Assembly (NCBI GenBank): GCA_016218025.1
Contig: JACRFD010000086.1
Span: 22,339 to 86,338, forward strand
Length of the DNA: 64,000 bases
Direction of reading: 5' to 3'
Origin: Ignavibacteriales bacterium
GTDB taxonomy: Bacteria; Bacteroidota; Ignavibacteria; UBA10030; SZUA-254
The position numbers and the translations under genes were made by a program. The notes under the pieces were generated by a model that saw only the letters and a list, made by a program, of their open reading frames with translations, made no database searches and had not been told where the DNA came from. Positions 38,970-49,365 of this stretch are shown piece after piece (the stretch's first letter is position 1; every line of letters starts with the position of its first letter).

Positions 38970-40928
38970 TTGCGATTAATATTAATTTGCACCATCCTAA
39001 TAAGCTGTCCGGTTATCATCTTTTCCCAATCTATTTCTAATGATTCGGCAGCCGTTGCCGACACAACTGCTTTTCGATACTTACAACCGATTCCAAATAT
39101 CGGGACTTTAAGCAAAACTGATACTGCTTCGATTTTTTTAGCCGATTCTATTATCAATTTCAGCAACTACCGTTATATCGGAGATTTGCTGGAAACTCAG
39201 TCCGGTTATTTTATACGCGACTTTGGCAGTCTGGGTCCCCTCTCTGATATTAACATCTTCGGAATAGATCAAAGAAACATTTCTTTTTTAGCCGATGGAA
39301 TTCAGTTGAACGAACCATTCAGCGGTAAATACAATATCTATCTTTTCCCGTCGGAATCGATTGAGAAAATTGAACTAATATCCGGACCAAGATCGTTTAT
39401 TTACGGTTTGAATGGAACCGGTGCCGCAATAAATTTCATAACTAAAAATAAAAAAGCAATAAAACCATATTCAAGATTAAGATACAGCGAATCGGGTTAT
39501 GGATTGAACATTGTCGACGGGTTAGTCAGTCAAGATGTCATCCGAGGTTTAAATATTACTGCCGGCACACAACATATGGTTTATGGTCAGCGATTCTTAA
39601 ATGAAAATTATGATGGATGGAATGCAAGAGTAAAACTCAGATATAACATCAATGAGAATGTGAATATTTTTGCTTCCGAAATGTATAACCAAACTCTGCT
39701 TGGTATTTGGCAGGGGGTGAATATCTCAAAAACACCCGATTCATTGAGATACGAAGTTCTTCAGGCAACAGTCCGCAATACAGATGCATATGAAAAAATT
39801 ACCAGACACGACGTTCAGGCAGGCACTGCACTCCGATTGTTCCCTGATTCCAATGCTGTTAGCATGCTGACACTCTTTTACACATCAAATGTGAGATTGG
39901 ACCGGGACCTCGAAAATAAAATAATTCCCAACGGCATTTTTTCGGATAATAAATTCGTTTCGAATTGGTATGGTGCAAAGCTCACACAAAATTTTTCGGT
40001 CGACAGGAGTAATTTTAATTTTGGTGCAGAAATCCGCTCGCACAAAATTCTGAACTCCCCCGCCTCTCAAAAACAGGATATGACTTCATCAAGTCTGTAT
40101 GCGATAGGTGAAACAAATATATTTCACAAATTCGACGTCTCTTCGTTTGGACGCATCGATTATTATAATCATACCTCGTTATTAGCATTTGGCGGCGATG
40201 CAAAATTTAAGATCACCGGGTCTTTGACTCTTAAGGGTGGATATTCGCGGTCTTACAGGTCACCGCTGTTTCAAGAACTCTCAGGAATCGATACGATTAT
40301 TTCATCAAATTTAAATAATGATCCTGAACGGCATCATCTTCTTGAGATCGGTTTGGCGTGGAATCCTGAGAAGAACATTAATTTTGAATTAACCGGATTC
40401 AATAGAATAATCTGGAATGCAATAAATATTTCAACGACTGATACTTCTTCCGCATCACCTTATTATTATTCCCGCGGATTTAAAAAAATAGTTCGTGGAC
40501 TTTCTCTCCGAACTAATATCCAATTATGGGTTTTCCTGCTTGAATTTAACGGTGGATATTTAGATATAGTTGAAAATTCTAAAACCGAAAACTCAATTCC
40601 CCGCTGGAATATGGTTGGAGGAATTTATTACCGTGATAAAATTCTCAATAACGAACTTGATCTAAAATTCGGTTTCAGAGGAAAATATTTCAGCCGATAC
40701 GATGCTTTTGAATTCAATCAGGAAACCGGAACTTATCTCCCCTCGGCGGACGGTTATTCTATCCAACCAACCAATTGTTTTGATCTAGTTATATTAGCTC
40801 ACATCGGACAAGCTTATATTCATCTTATTTGGGATAATGTTTTTAACCGTCAATACATTATGCAAAATTTTTATCCGATGCCCGAACGCCAGATGCGATT
40901 CGGTGTAAGCTGGGAATTTTTAGAATAG
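38970..40928 (+). CDS. TonB-dependent receptor/plug-domain outer membrane protein
   Basis: FGSLGPLSDINIFGIDQRNISFLADGIQLNEPFSGKYNIYLFPSESIEKIELISGPRSFIYGLNGTGAAINFITK; terminal aromatic beta-strand; non-ATG (TTG) start. Confidence 0.88.
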   Translation: MRLILICTILISCPVIIFSQSISNDSAAVADTTAFRYLQPIPNIGTLSKTDTASIFLADSIINFSNYRYIGDLLETQSGYFIRDFGSLGPLSDINIFGIDQRNISFLADGIQLNEPFSGKYNIYLFPSESIEKIELISGPRSFIYGLNGTGAAINFITKNKKAIKPYSRLRYSESGYGLNIVDGLVSQDVIRGLNITAGTQHMVYGQRFLNENYDGWNARVKLRYNINENVNIFASEMYNQTLLGIWQGVNISKTPDSLRYEVLQATVRNTDAYEKITRHDVQAGTALRLFPDSNAVSMLTLFYTSNVRLDRDLENKIIPNGIFSDNKFVSNWYGAKLTQNFSVDRSNFNFGAEIRSHKILNSPASQKQDMTSSSLYAIGETNIFHKFDVSSFGRIDYYNHTSLLAFGGDAKFKITGSLTLKGGYSRSYRSPLFQELSGIDTIISSNLNNDPERHHLLEIGLAWNPEKNINFELTGFNRIIWNAINISTTDTSSASPYYYSRGFKKIVRGLSLRTNIQLWVFLLEFNGGYLDIVENSKTENSIPRWNMVGGIYYRDKILNNELDLKFGFRGKYFSRYDAFEFNQETGTYLPSADGYSIQPTNCFDLVILAHIGQAYIHLIWDNVFNRQYIMQNFYPMPERQMRFGVSWEFLE

Positions 40929-41060
40929 ATATGAAATGTTCGATTTGAGATGTTAGATTTGAGTATCGAGCAAAGAGCAAGGAGTGTTGAATATTGAATC
41001 GTAATCGATAATAACGTAAACCATATCTTCAATACGTGAAACCTAAAACTTGAAACATGG
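40928..41060. repeat. Degenerate heptamer-phased array spanning the entire intergenic gap
   Basis: 19 consecutive 7-mers, 17 ending in A: gatatga aatgttc gatttga gatgtta gatttga gtatcga gcaaaga gcaagga gtgttga atattga atcgtaa tcgataa taacgta aaccata tcttcaa tacgtga aacctaa aacttga aacatgg. Confidence 0.75.
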
Positions 41061-41599
41061 ATCAAAAGAAGAAAATAGTAACGATATTCGGAAGCTCGAA
41101 GCCGGACGAAGGCAGTAAAGAATATAGGACAGCCTATGAACTTGGTAAATTGCTTGCACAAGCTGGTTATGTTATCTGCAACGGCGGGTATGGCGGAATT
41201 ATGGAAGCAACATCCCGCGGTGCGAAAGAAGCTAATGGTGAAACTATTGGAATAACTGTCGAAACTTTCAGCCGGATACCAAATAAATATAATGATCGTG
41301 TTATTCATGAAAAAAATTTGATAGCTCGGTTGTTAAAGTTAGTTGAAACAGGTGATGGCTTTGTAATTCTGCCCGGAAGCACAGGTACGCTTTTAGAATT
41401 TGCTTTGGTTTGGGAATTCATGAACAAATCGCAAATGCAAATTAAACCGGTAATTGTAGTTGGTGAATTTTGGAAACCTGTCATTGAAACATTGCAAACA
41501 GAATTAGTGTTTGAAGGTTTGGAAAATGTAACATCATTCATCAAACAAGCTGTCGACGTTGATAATTGCGTTAATTTGTTAAGATCGTCTTTTAAGTAG
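41057..41599 (+). CDS. LOG/TIGR00725-like (lysine decarboxylase-like) family protein
   Basis: VTIFGSSKPDEGSKEY, ICNGGYGGIMEATSRGAKE, GFVILPGSTGTLLEF. Confidence 0.88.
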   Translation: MDQKKKIVTIFGSSKPDEGSKEYRTAYELGKLLAQAGYVICNGGYGGIMEATSRGAKEANGETIGITVETFSRIPNKYNDRVIHEKNLIARLLKLVETGDGFVILPGSTGTLLEFALVWEFMNKSQMQIKPVIVVGEFWKPVIETLQTELVFEGLENVTSFIKQAVDVDNCVNLLRSSFK

Positions 41600-41656
41600 T
41601 TGTAACATTTCATTTTATTTTGCGTTACTATAGACAAATTAAAATAAGGAGTCACT

Positions 41657-42151
41657 ATGGAAACACAAATACCTCAGCCTGTTTTTCAACAAGCAGCTTC
41701 ATTTCATTATGCAGGATTCTGGAGAAGATTTTTGGCATACATAATCGATCAGATGGTTATGGGAGTGCTCGGAATTTTTATCGTCATTCCGTTCCTCGCA
41801 ATGATGGGAATCGGTTTATGGAATGAAGAGTTCGATCCATCTGTCGGATTTTTAATCTGGTTGATCGGTGCATATCTGACAATGATTCTGACTGTTATCA
41901 TCGGTGAATGGCTGTATTATGCATTGATGGAATCAATGAAAGGTGCAACATTAGGCAAAATGGCACTAGGAATAAAAGTCACAGATATTCAGGGCAACCG
42001 GATTTCATTCGGAAGAGCAACCGGCAGGTATTTCGGGAAAATTCTTTCCGGACTTACTTTAAGCATAGGTTACATCATGGCAGCATTCACACAACAAAAG
42101 CAGGCTCTGCACGATATTCTTGCCAGATGCCTCGTAATAGTTAAAGATTGA
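41657..42151 (+). CDS. RDD family membrane protein
   Basis: GFWRRFLAYIIDQMVMG, GATLGKMALGIKVTD, ILSGL, KQALHDILARCLVI. Confidence 0.92.
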   Translation: METQIPQPVFQQAASFHYAGFWRRFLAYIIDQMVMGVLGIFIVIPFLAMMGIGLWNEEFDPSVGFLIWLIGAYLTMILTVIIGEWLYYALMESMKGATLGKMALGIKVTDIQGNRISFGRATGRYFGKILSGLTLSIGYIMAAFTQQKQALHDILARCLVIVKD

Positions 42152-42180
42152 TTGGGTAATAATTTCTTGCTGGAGCTTTT

Positions 42181-44289
42181 ATGTTAACGAATAAATTGAT
42201 TTTGAAGTGCAAATCAATTTCAAGATCATTCACACTTTTTCTTCTCCTCATTAATTCGATTGTTTATTGCCAACCCGTAATATTTCCAAAACCGTTAAGT
42301 CCGCGCATAGCAAACTACAACATCGATGTAAAACTTGATGTTAACAAAAGATTATTAGATGCAAATGAAACAATAATATGGTTCAACAAAACAACCGACC
42401 GGATTTCCGAAATGCAGTTTCATTTATATTTGAATGCTTTCCGGAATAACAAATCAACTTTTATGAAAGAGTCTGGAGGAATGGGTCGTGGTTTCAAAAT
42501 CGAAAAAGATGGATGGGGTTTCAGCGAAATAAAAAAAATTAAATTATCTTCCGGAGAAGATTTAACCGGACAAATGCAATTCATTCAGCCGGATGATGAC
42601 AATATAGACGATAAAACTGTCTTCAGAATCAAGCTGCCAAAACCTCTCAACCCCGGAGACTCCATAAAACTGAATATTGATTTCATTGCTCTTCTGCCGG
42701 AACCTCCTTTTGCAAGATCGGGTGCAAAAGAAGAATATTTTTTTGTCGGACAATGGTTCCCCAAAGTGGGTGTGTATATCGATGGAAAATGGAATTGTCA
42801 TCAATATCATGCAAACTCTGAGTTCTTTGCCGATTTCGGCGTGTACAATGTAAACATCACCGTGCCTGAGAAAAATATTGTGGGTGCTACCGGTATTCAA
42901 ACCGGAATACGTAAAAATAATGATGGTACTGCCACTCATACATATCACGCGGAAGATGTGCATGATTTTGCGTGGACAACCAGTCCGGAGTTTGTTGAAT
43001 TCAAAGGGAAAGCTCAGGATGTCGATATAAGAGTTCTAATGCAACCCGACCATGCCGATCAAGGTATAAGGCACCTCGAAGCAGCAAAAATTGCTGTGGA
43101 GTATTTTCAAAACTGGTACGGAGATTATCCATACCCGAATTTAACAGTTGTCGATCCAAGGAGAGGTGCGGGCGGTTCAGGCGGTATGGAATATCCGACA
43201 CTCATTACAGCAGGAACTATTTACGGACTTCCTGCCGGTGTGCGTACAGCAGAAATGGTTATCATACATGAATTCGGTCATAACTATTGGTATCATCTTG
43301 TAGCATCAAATGAATTTGAAGAAAGCTGGTTGGACGAGGGAATCAATACCTATACCGAAAATCAAATTATTGAGTCGGCATACGGAACCAACGGAAATTT
43401 CATAGATATATTCGGCATAAAAATTAATGACATCCAATTTCAACATCTCCAATACAGTTCGATTACAGATTTAGATCCTACGGTTCGTTATTCATGGAAA
43501 TATTACTCCGGTGGAAGTTACGGCGTAAACTCATATATGAAACCATCTCTTTTCCTTACTACATTACAAAACTTTGTCGGCAAGGAAACGATGTTTAAAA
43601 TCATCCGTACATATTCCGAAAAATGGCGATTCAAGCATCCTAAGAGTCAAGATTTTATCGACGTAGCTAATGAAATATATTCTACTTCCCCTCCTTCCAA
43701 AGATGAAGCCAATTACTCCAAGGCATCTTTAAATACAACGAACAACATTGATGGAACCAGACAAAACCTCGACTGGTTCTTCAATCAGGCATTATATACA
43801 AATTCTGTTCTCGATTACAGCGTAGATGCTGTTTCGTCAAAATTATTAATGGAGAATCAAGGATTCGATTTTAATAGGGCTATCAAGGATGCACTCGATG
43901 GCACTGAGTTCAAAGCAGAAAATGAAAACGATGAAGATTCTTCAAAAATATATTTAAGTGAAGTAAAAGTCAGACGATTAGGATCTTTTATCTTTCCGGT
44001 TGAAATAGAAGTGGTTTTTGAAAACGGTGAAAAAATCCGTGAACATTGGGATGGAAAAGAACTCTGGATAAAATACAGATATACAAAAAATTCGAAGCTT
44101 GTTTCGGCAACAGTCGACCCCGACCACAAAATACCGCTTGATATAAATTACTCGAACAACGGAAAAACTCTCGAAGCCCAAACACTCTCAGTGACCAAAC
44201 TTTCGGCTCGAATTTTATTCTGGACTCAATTTATACTTGATATGCCAGAGTTTTTACATCTATTTACGTTTTTCAATTATTTTCTATAA
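42181..44289 (+). CDS. M1 family metallopeptidase
   Basis: GSGGMEYPTLI, VIIHEFGHNYWYHLVASNEFEESWLDEGINTY. Confidence 0.93.
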   Translation: MLTNKLILKCKSISRSFTLFLLLINSIVYCQPVIFPKPLSPRIANYNIDVKLDVNKRLLDANETIIWFNKTTDRISEMQFHLYLNAFRNNKSTFMKESGGMGRGFKIEKDGWGFSEIKKIKLSSGEDLTGQMQFIQPDDDNIDDKTVFRIKLPKPLNPGDSIKLNIDFIALLPEPPFARSGAKEEYFFVGQWFPKVGVYIDGKWNCHQYHANSEFFADFGVYNVNITVPEKNIVGATGIQTGIRKNNDGTATHTYHAEDVHDFAWTTSPEFVEFKGKAQDVDIRVLMQPDHADQGIRHLEAAKIAVEYFQNWYGDYPYPNLTVVDPRRGAGGSGGMEYPTLITAGTIYGLPAGVRTAEMVIIHEFGHNYWYHLVASNEFEESWLDEGINTYTENQIIESAYGTNGNFIDIFGIKINDIQFQHLQYSSITDLDPTVRYSWKYYSGGSYGVNSYMKPSLFLTTLQNFVGKETMFKIIRTYSEKWRFKHPKSQDFIDVANEIYSTSPPSKDEANYSKASLNTTNNIDGTRQNLDWFFNQALYTNSVLDYSVDAVSSKLLMENQGFDFNRAIKDALDGTEFKAENENDEDSSKIYLSEVKVRRLGSFIFPVEIEVVFENGEKIREHWDGKELWIKYRYTKNSKLVSATVDPDHKIPLDINYSNNGKTLEAQTLSVTKLSARILFWTQFILDMPEFLHLFTFFNYFL

Positions 44290-44305
44290 ATAATCGGGAA
44301 CAATT

Positions 44306-45178
44306 ATGATAATAAAAAGTATCTTAAACGGAATCGAATCTGCATTCCGGAATAAAAAAGTGATAATTATTTATTACTTAATTAACCTGATCGGTGGTTT
44401 TCTTATTATGATTCCACTCCGTTTTATAATCGGTAAATTCATCGGTTATACTGTTATGGGAAAAGAAATTGCCTCTTCAATGGATATCGATTTTGTTTTT
44501 GAATTCATAATTAAAAACCAAAATGCAATTGCCGGAGTACGAGGTTTAATAATATTTGTTCCGATTCTTTTCTGGATATTTGGATTATTCTTGTCGGGCG
44601 GGATTTTTTCATTATTCATTCATCATGGAAGATTTCAATCTTCACAATTCTGGGGAGATTCCGGTAAATATTTCGGGAGATTTATCCGACTGTTTTTATG
44701 GTGCATTCCTTTGTTTATAATTTTTTATTGTATTCAGTTTGCCGTGACTGGAATCCAATATCTGATTTACGGCAACGATCCATATCAACCTATTGCTTTC
44801 TGGGGAGAGTGGATAAAAATCGGGATGGGATATATCGGTTTAATAATTGCGTACTTAGTTTTTGATTATTCACGTATTCAGATTGTGATGTTCGATATCA
44901 GAAGCAGCCGGCGGGCATTGATGGAGGGATTTAAATTCACATTTAAACATTTTGGAAAAACTTTCGGAATAAGCATTTTCTATTTCGTTTTTGGTGCCGC
45001 TGTTTTATTCTTATATAATATCCTATCATCCTCTAATTCCGAACGCAATCTACTCTTGATACTTCTAATGATCATAATTCAACAACTATATATTATTATA
45101 CGAATGATTCTCCGTCTGGAGCTTTATGGCAGTCAATCTTACTTATTCAAATATTATAATACTTCCGTAACCGAATAA
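44306..45178 (+). CDS. Hypothetical multi-pass membrane protein
   Basis: About six hydrophobic segments; 290 aa. Confidence 0.75.
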   Translation: MIIKSILNGIESAFRNKKVIIIYYLINLIGGFLIMIPLRFIIGKFIGYTVMGKEIASSMDIDFVFEFIIKNQNAIAGVRGLIIFVPILFWIFGLFLSGGIFSLFIHHGRFQSSQFWGDSGKYFGRFIRLFLWCIPLFIIFYCIQFAVTGIQYLIYGNDPYQPIAFWGEWIKIGMGYIGLIIAYLVFDYSRIQIVMFDIRSSRRALMEGFKFTFKHFGKTFGISIFYFVFGAAVLFLYNILSSSNSERNLLLILLMIIIQQLYIIIRMILRLELYGSQSYLFKYYNTSVTE

Positions 45179-45286
45179 TTATTCCGGACTTAACATCCAT
45201 TTCTAAAATAGTCAGATTTTAAAGATCTCTTTTTTTTTCTTATCTTCAGTAAGATAACTTAACTTCCACAACATGATTGAATCACA

Positions 45287-47347
45287 ATGAAAAAGATTTA
45301 TTTATTATTATTTATTTTTTCATCCCTCAGTTTTTCACAGGAAACAAAAGAGTTGCTGGATCCTTATGTAAGGGATATTTTGAATAATACACTCAGCGGA
45401 GAAAAAGCAAAAATTCACGTTACTCAAATTTCTAATTTTCATAGGGTTCAGGCATCACCTGGTTATGATGATGCTGCAAATTATGTGCTTGAGAAATTAA
45501 GAGAGTACGGATACACTGAGACTGATGCGTACATTGAATCTTTCCAATCAGATGGAAAGAAAGAATATCAAACATGGCAGTCACCTTCGGGCTGGGAGAT
45601 TTCCTCCGCCGAGCTGAGCATTGTTGAACCGGAACAACTTAAACTTGTTTCTTACCCCGATGTTGCTATGAGTCTGATGACATATTCTAATCCAGGCGAT
45701 CTTACTGCCGAGGTGATTTCGGTGGATGCCGGAACTGCCGACAGTAATTATGCCGGTAAAAATGTCAAGGGTAAATTCGTATTAGCTACCGGAAGTGGTG
45801 AAGATGTTCACCGGCTTGCAGTGATAAAATATGGTGCAAAAGCGGTTATAAGTTACCTCGATGATAAAAGAGGCCGTGAGAATACGGATATGATCCGATA
45901 TACAGGTATTTGGCCCCGAACTGAAGAATTGAAAAAAGTTACATTCGGTTTTAATATTTCCAATGCACAAGGAGAAAAAATAAAATCGCTTATTGCGAAC
46001 GGAACAAAAGTAGTTCTTCATGGCAAAGTTGTGGGAAAAGGATTATTTCCCTCATCGATGAAAGTTGTAGTTGCACAAATAAACGGGAAACAGCCAAATG
46101 CAACCGAATTGGTTTTCATCTCACATCTCGATCATCCGAAGGAATGTGCAAACGATAATGCAAGCGGTTCAGCAGCGAACTTAGATATTGCAAGAACGTT
46201 AAAAGAATTGATCGGACAAAGAAAACTTCCGGTGCCGAACAAAACCATAAAATTTTTATGGGTCCCTGAATGGTATGGAACAATGGCATATATAGATGCC
46301 CATCCGGAATTTGCAAGTCCTGCATTGAACGGTAAAACAATTGCTGCAATTAATATGGATATGGTTGGTGAGAATCCAGAACTTCTTCACTCAAAAATGT
46401 ATATAATTAAAACACCGCGGTCGGTAACATCCTGCATCAATGATGTCGTTGAAAACATGGCAGGTATGGTAGATAAAATGAACATCAAGATTGAAACAGG
46501 AAGCAAATCTCAATTCAATTATAGAGTCGTACCGTATCGGGGTGGAAGCGACCACATGATGCTTCTCGATAGAAAAATTCCAACTGTGATGCTCTCACAT
46601 TCTGATTACACCCATCATACCACATATGATACACCCGAGAATGTTGATCCGACCGAACTGCAACGAGCCGAGATGATTGCAGCTTCTTCGATCTGGTATT
46701 TAGCAAATTTATCGGATTTGGAATCGTTCGATTTATACGAATTAGTGAAATCAAATTCATACAGACGTTTCGGCGAGATGGCACGGCAGGTTCGCTCCAA
46801 AATCTTCTCTTCCAAAATTAAAGATTTATCGTTAAGCTGGGCAGAATCTGACAACGCGTTACAGTATCAGTACCTGAATGAAACTGATGCGGTGAGATCT
46901 TTACAATTTTTCAATAATAATTCTGAGCTCGTTAAGGCATTTGAACAAATTGACGGTCATTATGGAAAGCGATTTGAATTTCTATTCGGTTTGACACGGT
47001 CTCATGCAGAAGAAAATGGTTACTCATCCGCAACTCCACCATCGGTAAACAGCGAACGGGACGAAAGAGTCCCGGTAAGGTTAACACGAGGTCCGCTTGA
47101 TTTGCGTCTTCCCTGGAGTAAACTCCCTTCCAAAGATGCAGCATGGTACGAAACAAGTGATTTTATATTAAATGAAACTGAACGGTTTGAGCTTGTAAAT
47201 TTGATCAATGGTAAATGGAAAGTATACGAAATCAGAAACTTTTTAACCGCAGAATATAGAACCATTCCAGATTCGGTTGTAGTAAGATTCATCAGCGATC
47301 TGATAAAAATCGGTTTAGTTAAATGGAGTCAAGAGACTATAAAATAA
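45287..47347 (+). CDS. M28 family peptidase
   Basis: LVFISHLDHPKECANDNASGSAANLDIARTL, YRGGSDHMMLLDRKIPTVML. Confidence 0.88.
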   Translation: MKKIYLLLFIFSSLSFSQETKELLDPYVRDILNNTLSGEKAKIHVTQISNFHRVQASPGYDDAANYVLEKLREYGYTETDAYIESFQSDGKKEYQTWQSPSGWEISSAELSIVEPEQLKLVSYPDVAMSLMTYSNPGDLTAEVISVDAGTADSNYAGKNVKGKFVLATGSGEDVHRLAVIKYGAKAVISYLDDKRGRENTDMIRYTGIWPRTEELKKVTFGFNISNAQGEKIKSLIANGTKVVLHGKVVGKGLFPSSMKVVVAQINGKQPNATELVFISHLDHPKECANDNASGSAANLDIARTLKELIGQRKLPVPNKTIKFLWVPEWYGTMAYIDAHPEFASPALNGKTIAAINMDMVGENPELLHSKMYIIKTPRSVTSCINDVVENMAGMVDKMNIKIETGSKSQFNYRVVPYRGGSDHMMLLDRKIPTVMLSHSDYTHHTTYDTPENVDPTELQRAEMIAASSIWYLANLSDLESFDLYELVKSNSYRRFGEMARQVRSKIFSSKIKDLSLSWAESDNALQYQYLNETDAVRSLQFFNNNSELVKAFEQIDGHYGKRFEFLFGLTRSHAEENGYSSATPPSVNSERDERVPVRLTRGPLDLRLPWSKLPSKDAAWYETSDFILNETERFELVNLINGKWKVYEIRNFLTAEYRTIPDSVVVRFISDLIKIGLVKWSQETIK

Positions 47348-47384
47348 AAATAGCAGCAACACACTACTCTTACTATTAGCACAT

Positions 47385-47415
47385 AAAGGCAGATTCTTCT
47401 TCAGCGTCTGCCTTT
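47385..47415 (+). terminator. Terminator-like hairpin
   Basis: AAAGGCAGA...TCTGCCTTT. Confidence 0.55.
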
Positions 47416-47499
47416 GCCATTTCTTTAAGCTTTTAATATATTCTTTAAGTGCTTGAGTATAGAGTTCTTGAATAGCTGTGTTATATCCGATTTAACATT

Positions 47500-47583
47500 C
47501 TCTACCCTCATAGCTCTATGCTCTAAGCTCTAAGCTCTAAGCTCTAAGCTCTAAGCTCTAAGCTCTAAGCTCTTCGCTCTTAT
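47500..47583. repeat. Heptamer tandem array (core CTCTAAG x7 with drifting flanks)
   Basis: ctctacc ctcatag ctctatg (ctctaag)x7 ctcttcg ctcttat, ending 6 bp before the helicase ATG. Confidence 0.95.
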
Positions 47584-47589
47584 GCAATT

Positions 47590-48573
47590 ATGAAAAAATA
47601 CACAATTAAAAAACCGGCTAACGAACTACACATCGTTCACCCACAACGATTCCAAATCGATTACAAGAACGAACTGAACAAGGAACAATACGAAGCGATC
47701 ACATCGATTAACGGACCTCAACTTGTAATCGCTGGTGCTGGTACAGGCAAAACCAGAACAATTGTTTACAGAGTGGCTTACCTTGTCGAACTTGGCGTCA
47801 AACCAGAGCATATACTGCTTCTCACATTTACGCGGAAAGCTTCACAGGAAATGCTTCGACGGGCTTCCGTATTGCTCGATCATCGCTGCGAAAAAATATC
47901 GGGCGGTACATTTCATTCTTTTGCAAATCTAATTCTACGGAAATATGCCAACCTAATCGGCTATGAGCGCAATTTCACGATCCTCGATCAGGGAGACGCC
48001 GAAGATGTAATGAATCTAATCAGAACACGTTTGAAGTTAGATACGCGTACTAGAAGATTTCCAAGAAAAGAAACTTTGTACGATCTTTATAGCCGCTCGG
48101 TCAATACTATGGTTTCACTAAGCAACTTACTTAGTATCGATTATCCTCACTACCTTGATGATGAACCGGATATAAAGAAAGTGCACGATTTATATGCAGA
48201 ATATAAAAAGACTCACAACACAATGGATTATGACGACCTTCTTCTGAATTTCAATAAATTGTTGAATCAAAACGAGCCTGTTAGATCAGAAACATCAAAC
48301 CATTATAAATATATTATGGTCGATGAATATCAAGACACCAACAAACTTCAGGCAGAGATGGTAAAATTGCTCACATACAAACATCGGAACTTGATGGTTG
48401 TAGGAGACGATTCACAGGCGATTTATGCTTTCCGCGGGGCGACAATCAGGAACATATTAGATTTCCCCGATACATTCCCGAACTGCAATATTATCAAACT
48501 TGAAGAGAATTATAGAAGCACACAATCGATCTTAAACGTAGCAAACGAAATTTTAAAACACGCGATAGAATAA
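47590..48573 (+). CDS. UvrD/Rep-type SF1 helicase, N-terminal half (motifs Q-IV)
   Basis: LNKEQYEAI, VIAGAGTGKTRTIVYRV, LLTFTRKASQEML, MVDEYQDTNKLQ, VVGDDSQAIYAFRGA, LEENYRSTQSILNVANEIL then stop. Confidence 0.92.
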   Translation: MKKYTIKKPANELHIVHPQRFQIDYKNELNKEQYEAITSINGPQLVIAGAGTGKTRTIVYRVAYLVELGVKPEHILLLTFTRKASQEMLRRASVLLDHRCEKISGGTFHSFANLILRKYANLIGYERNFTILDQGDAEDVMNLIRTRLKLDTRTRRFPRKETLYDLYSRSVNTMVSLSNLLSIDYPHYLDDEPDIKKVHDLYAEYKKTHNTMDYDDLLLNFNKLLNQNEPVRSETSNHYKYIMVDEYQDTNKLQAEMVKLLTYKHRNLMVVGDDSQAIYAFRGATIRNILDFPDTFPNCNIIKLEENYRSTQSILNVANEILKHAIE

Positions 48574-48576
48574 TCA

Positions 48577-49365
48577 ATGAAAATAAAAATCATTCTGTTC
48601 ATATTACTGGCGCTTACATTTGTGGGCTGCCCGCCTCAAAAACCGGTTCTAAAAGAAGTCCCACTTCCACCCCAACCCGTTCGCAAAGAAGTTGTTCCCG
48701 ACATAAACTTAAGAATCGCGAGCATCGATATTTCTAAGTATGGAAAGAAAATCGAAAAGAGCGAAATACAAAAATTCGCTTCGCAATTAAAACACGATTC
48801 AATAGACATTCTAACGATGCAGGGAATCACACGTTATCCGGAATTAAAAACCCGAATAGATATAGTAGATCAGCTTGCTATAGATGCCGAGATGCGGAAG
48901 GCATTCGGTGAAACTATTACTTTATCGGGCAGACAATCAGGTAACGGAATATTTACAATTTATCCGATACGCTCAAGCGAAAATCTGCAGTTTGATAATA
49001 TCAAATCAACGGGTTTCGAAGCTGCCATGCAAACCATAGTTGACTGTGGAGCGCAAAGTGTTGTTGTTGTGAGTACGCAAATTACCGATAAGGCAACTCC
49101 TGCGGATATTTCGAAAATAATTAAATCTATAGAACAATTACCTAAAACTTTTTCAACTTATCCGATCATAATCAGCGGCAATATCAATCCGGAAAAATCG
49201 CTCAGCAATTTTGTCGTAGCTGATGAACGTAAGAAGGACGACACACCTGCAATATGGTACAATGCAAACGGAACCATGAAAGTTTTAGGCGGGCAGATTG
49301 AACAAACTGTTTTCGGTAAAATGAATGTGGTTTTATTCGGAGTTTTCAGCAAAGCACAGCCATGA
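48577..49365 (+). CDS. Lipoprotein resembling a degenerate endonuclease/exonuclease/phosphatase (EEP) fold, inserted in the helicase locus
   Basis: Lipobox LALTFVGC; DILTMQGITRYPELK, GNGIFTIYPI, YPIIISGNINP positions resemble EEP motifs. Confidence 0.65.
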   Translation: MKIKIILFILLALTFVGCPPQKPVLKEVPLPPQPVRKEVVPDINLRIASIDISKYGKKIEKSEIQKFASQLKHDSIDILTMQGITRYPELKTRIDIVDQLAIDAEMRKAFGETITLSGRQSGNGIFTIYPIRSSENLQFDNIKSTGFEAAMQTIVDCGAQSVVVVSTQITDKATPADISKIIKSIEQLPKTFSTYPIIISGNINPEKSLSNFVVADERKKDDTPAIWYNANGTMKVLGGQIEQTVFGKMNVVLFGVFSKAQP

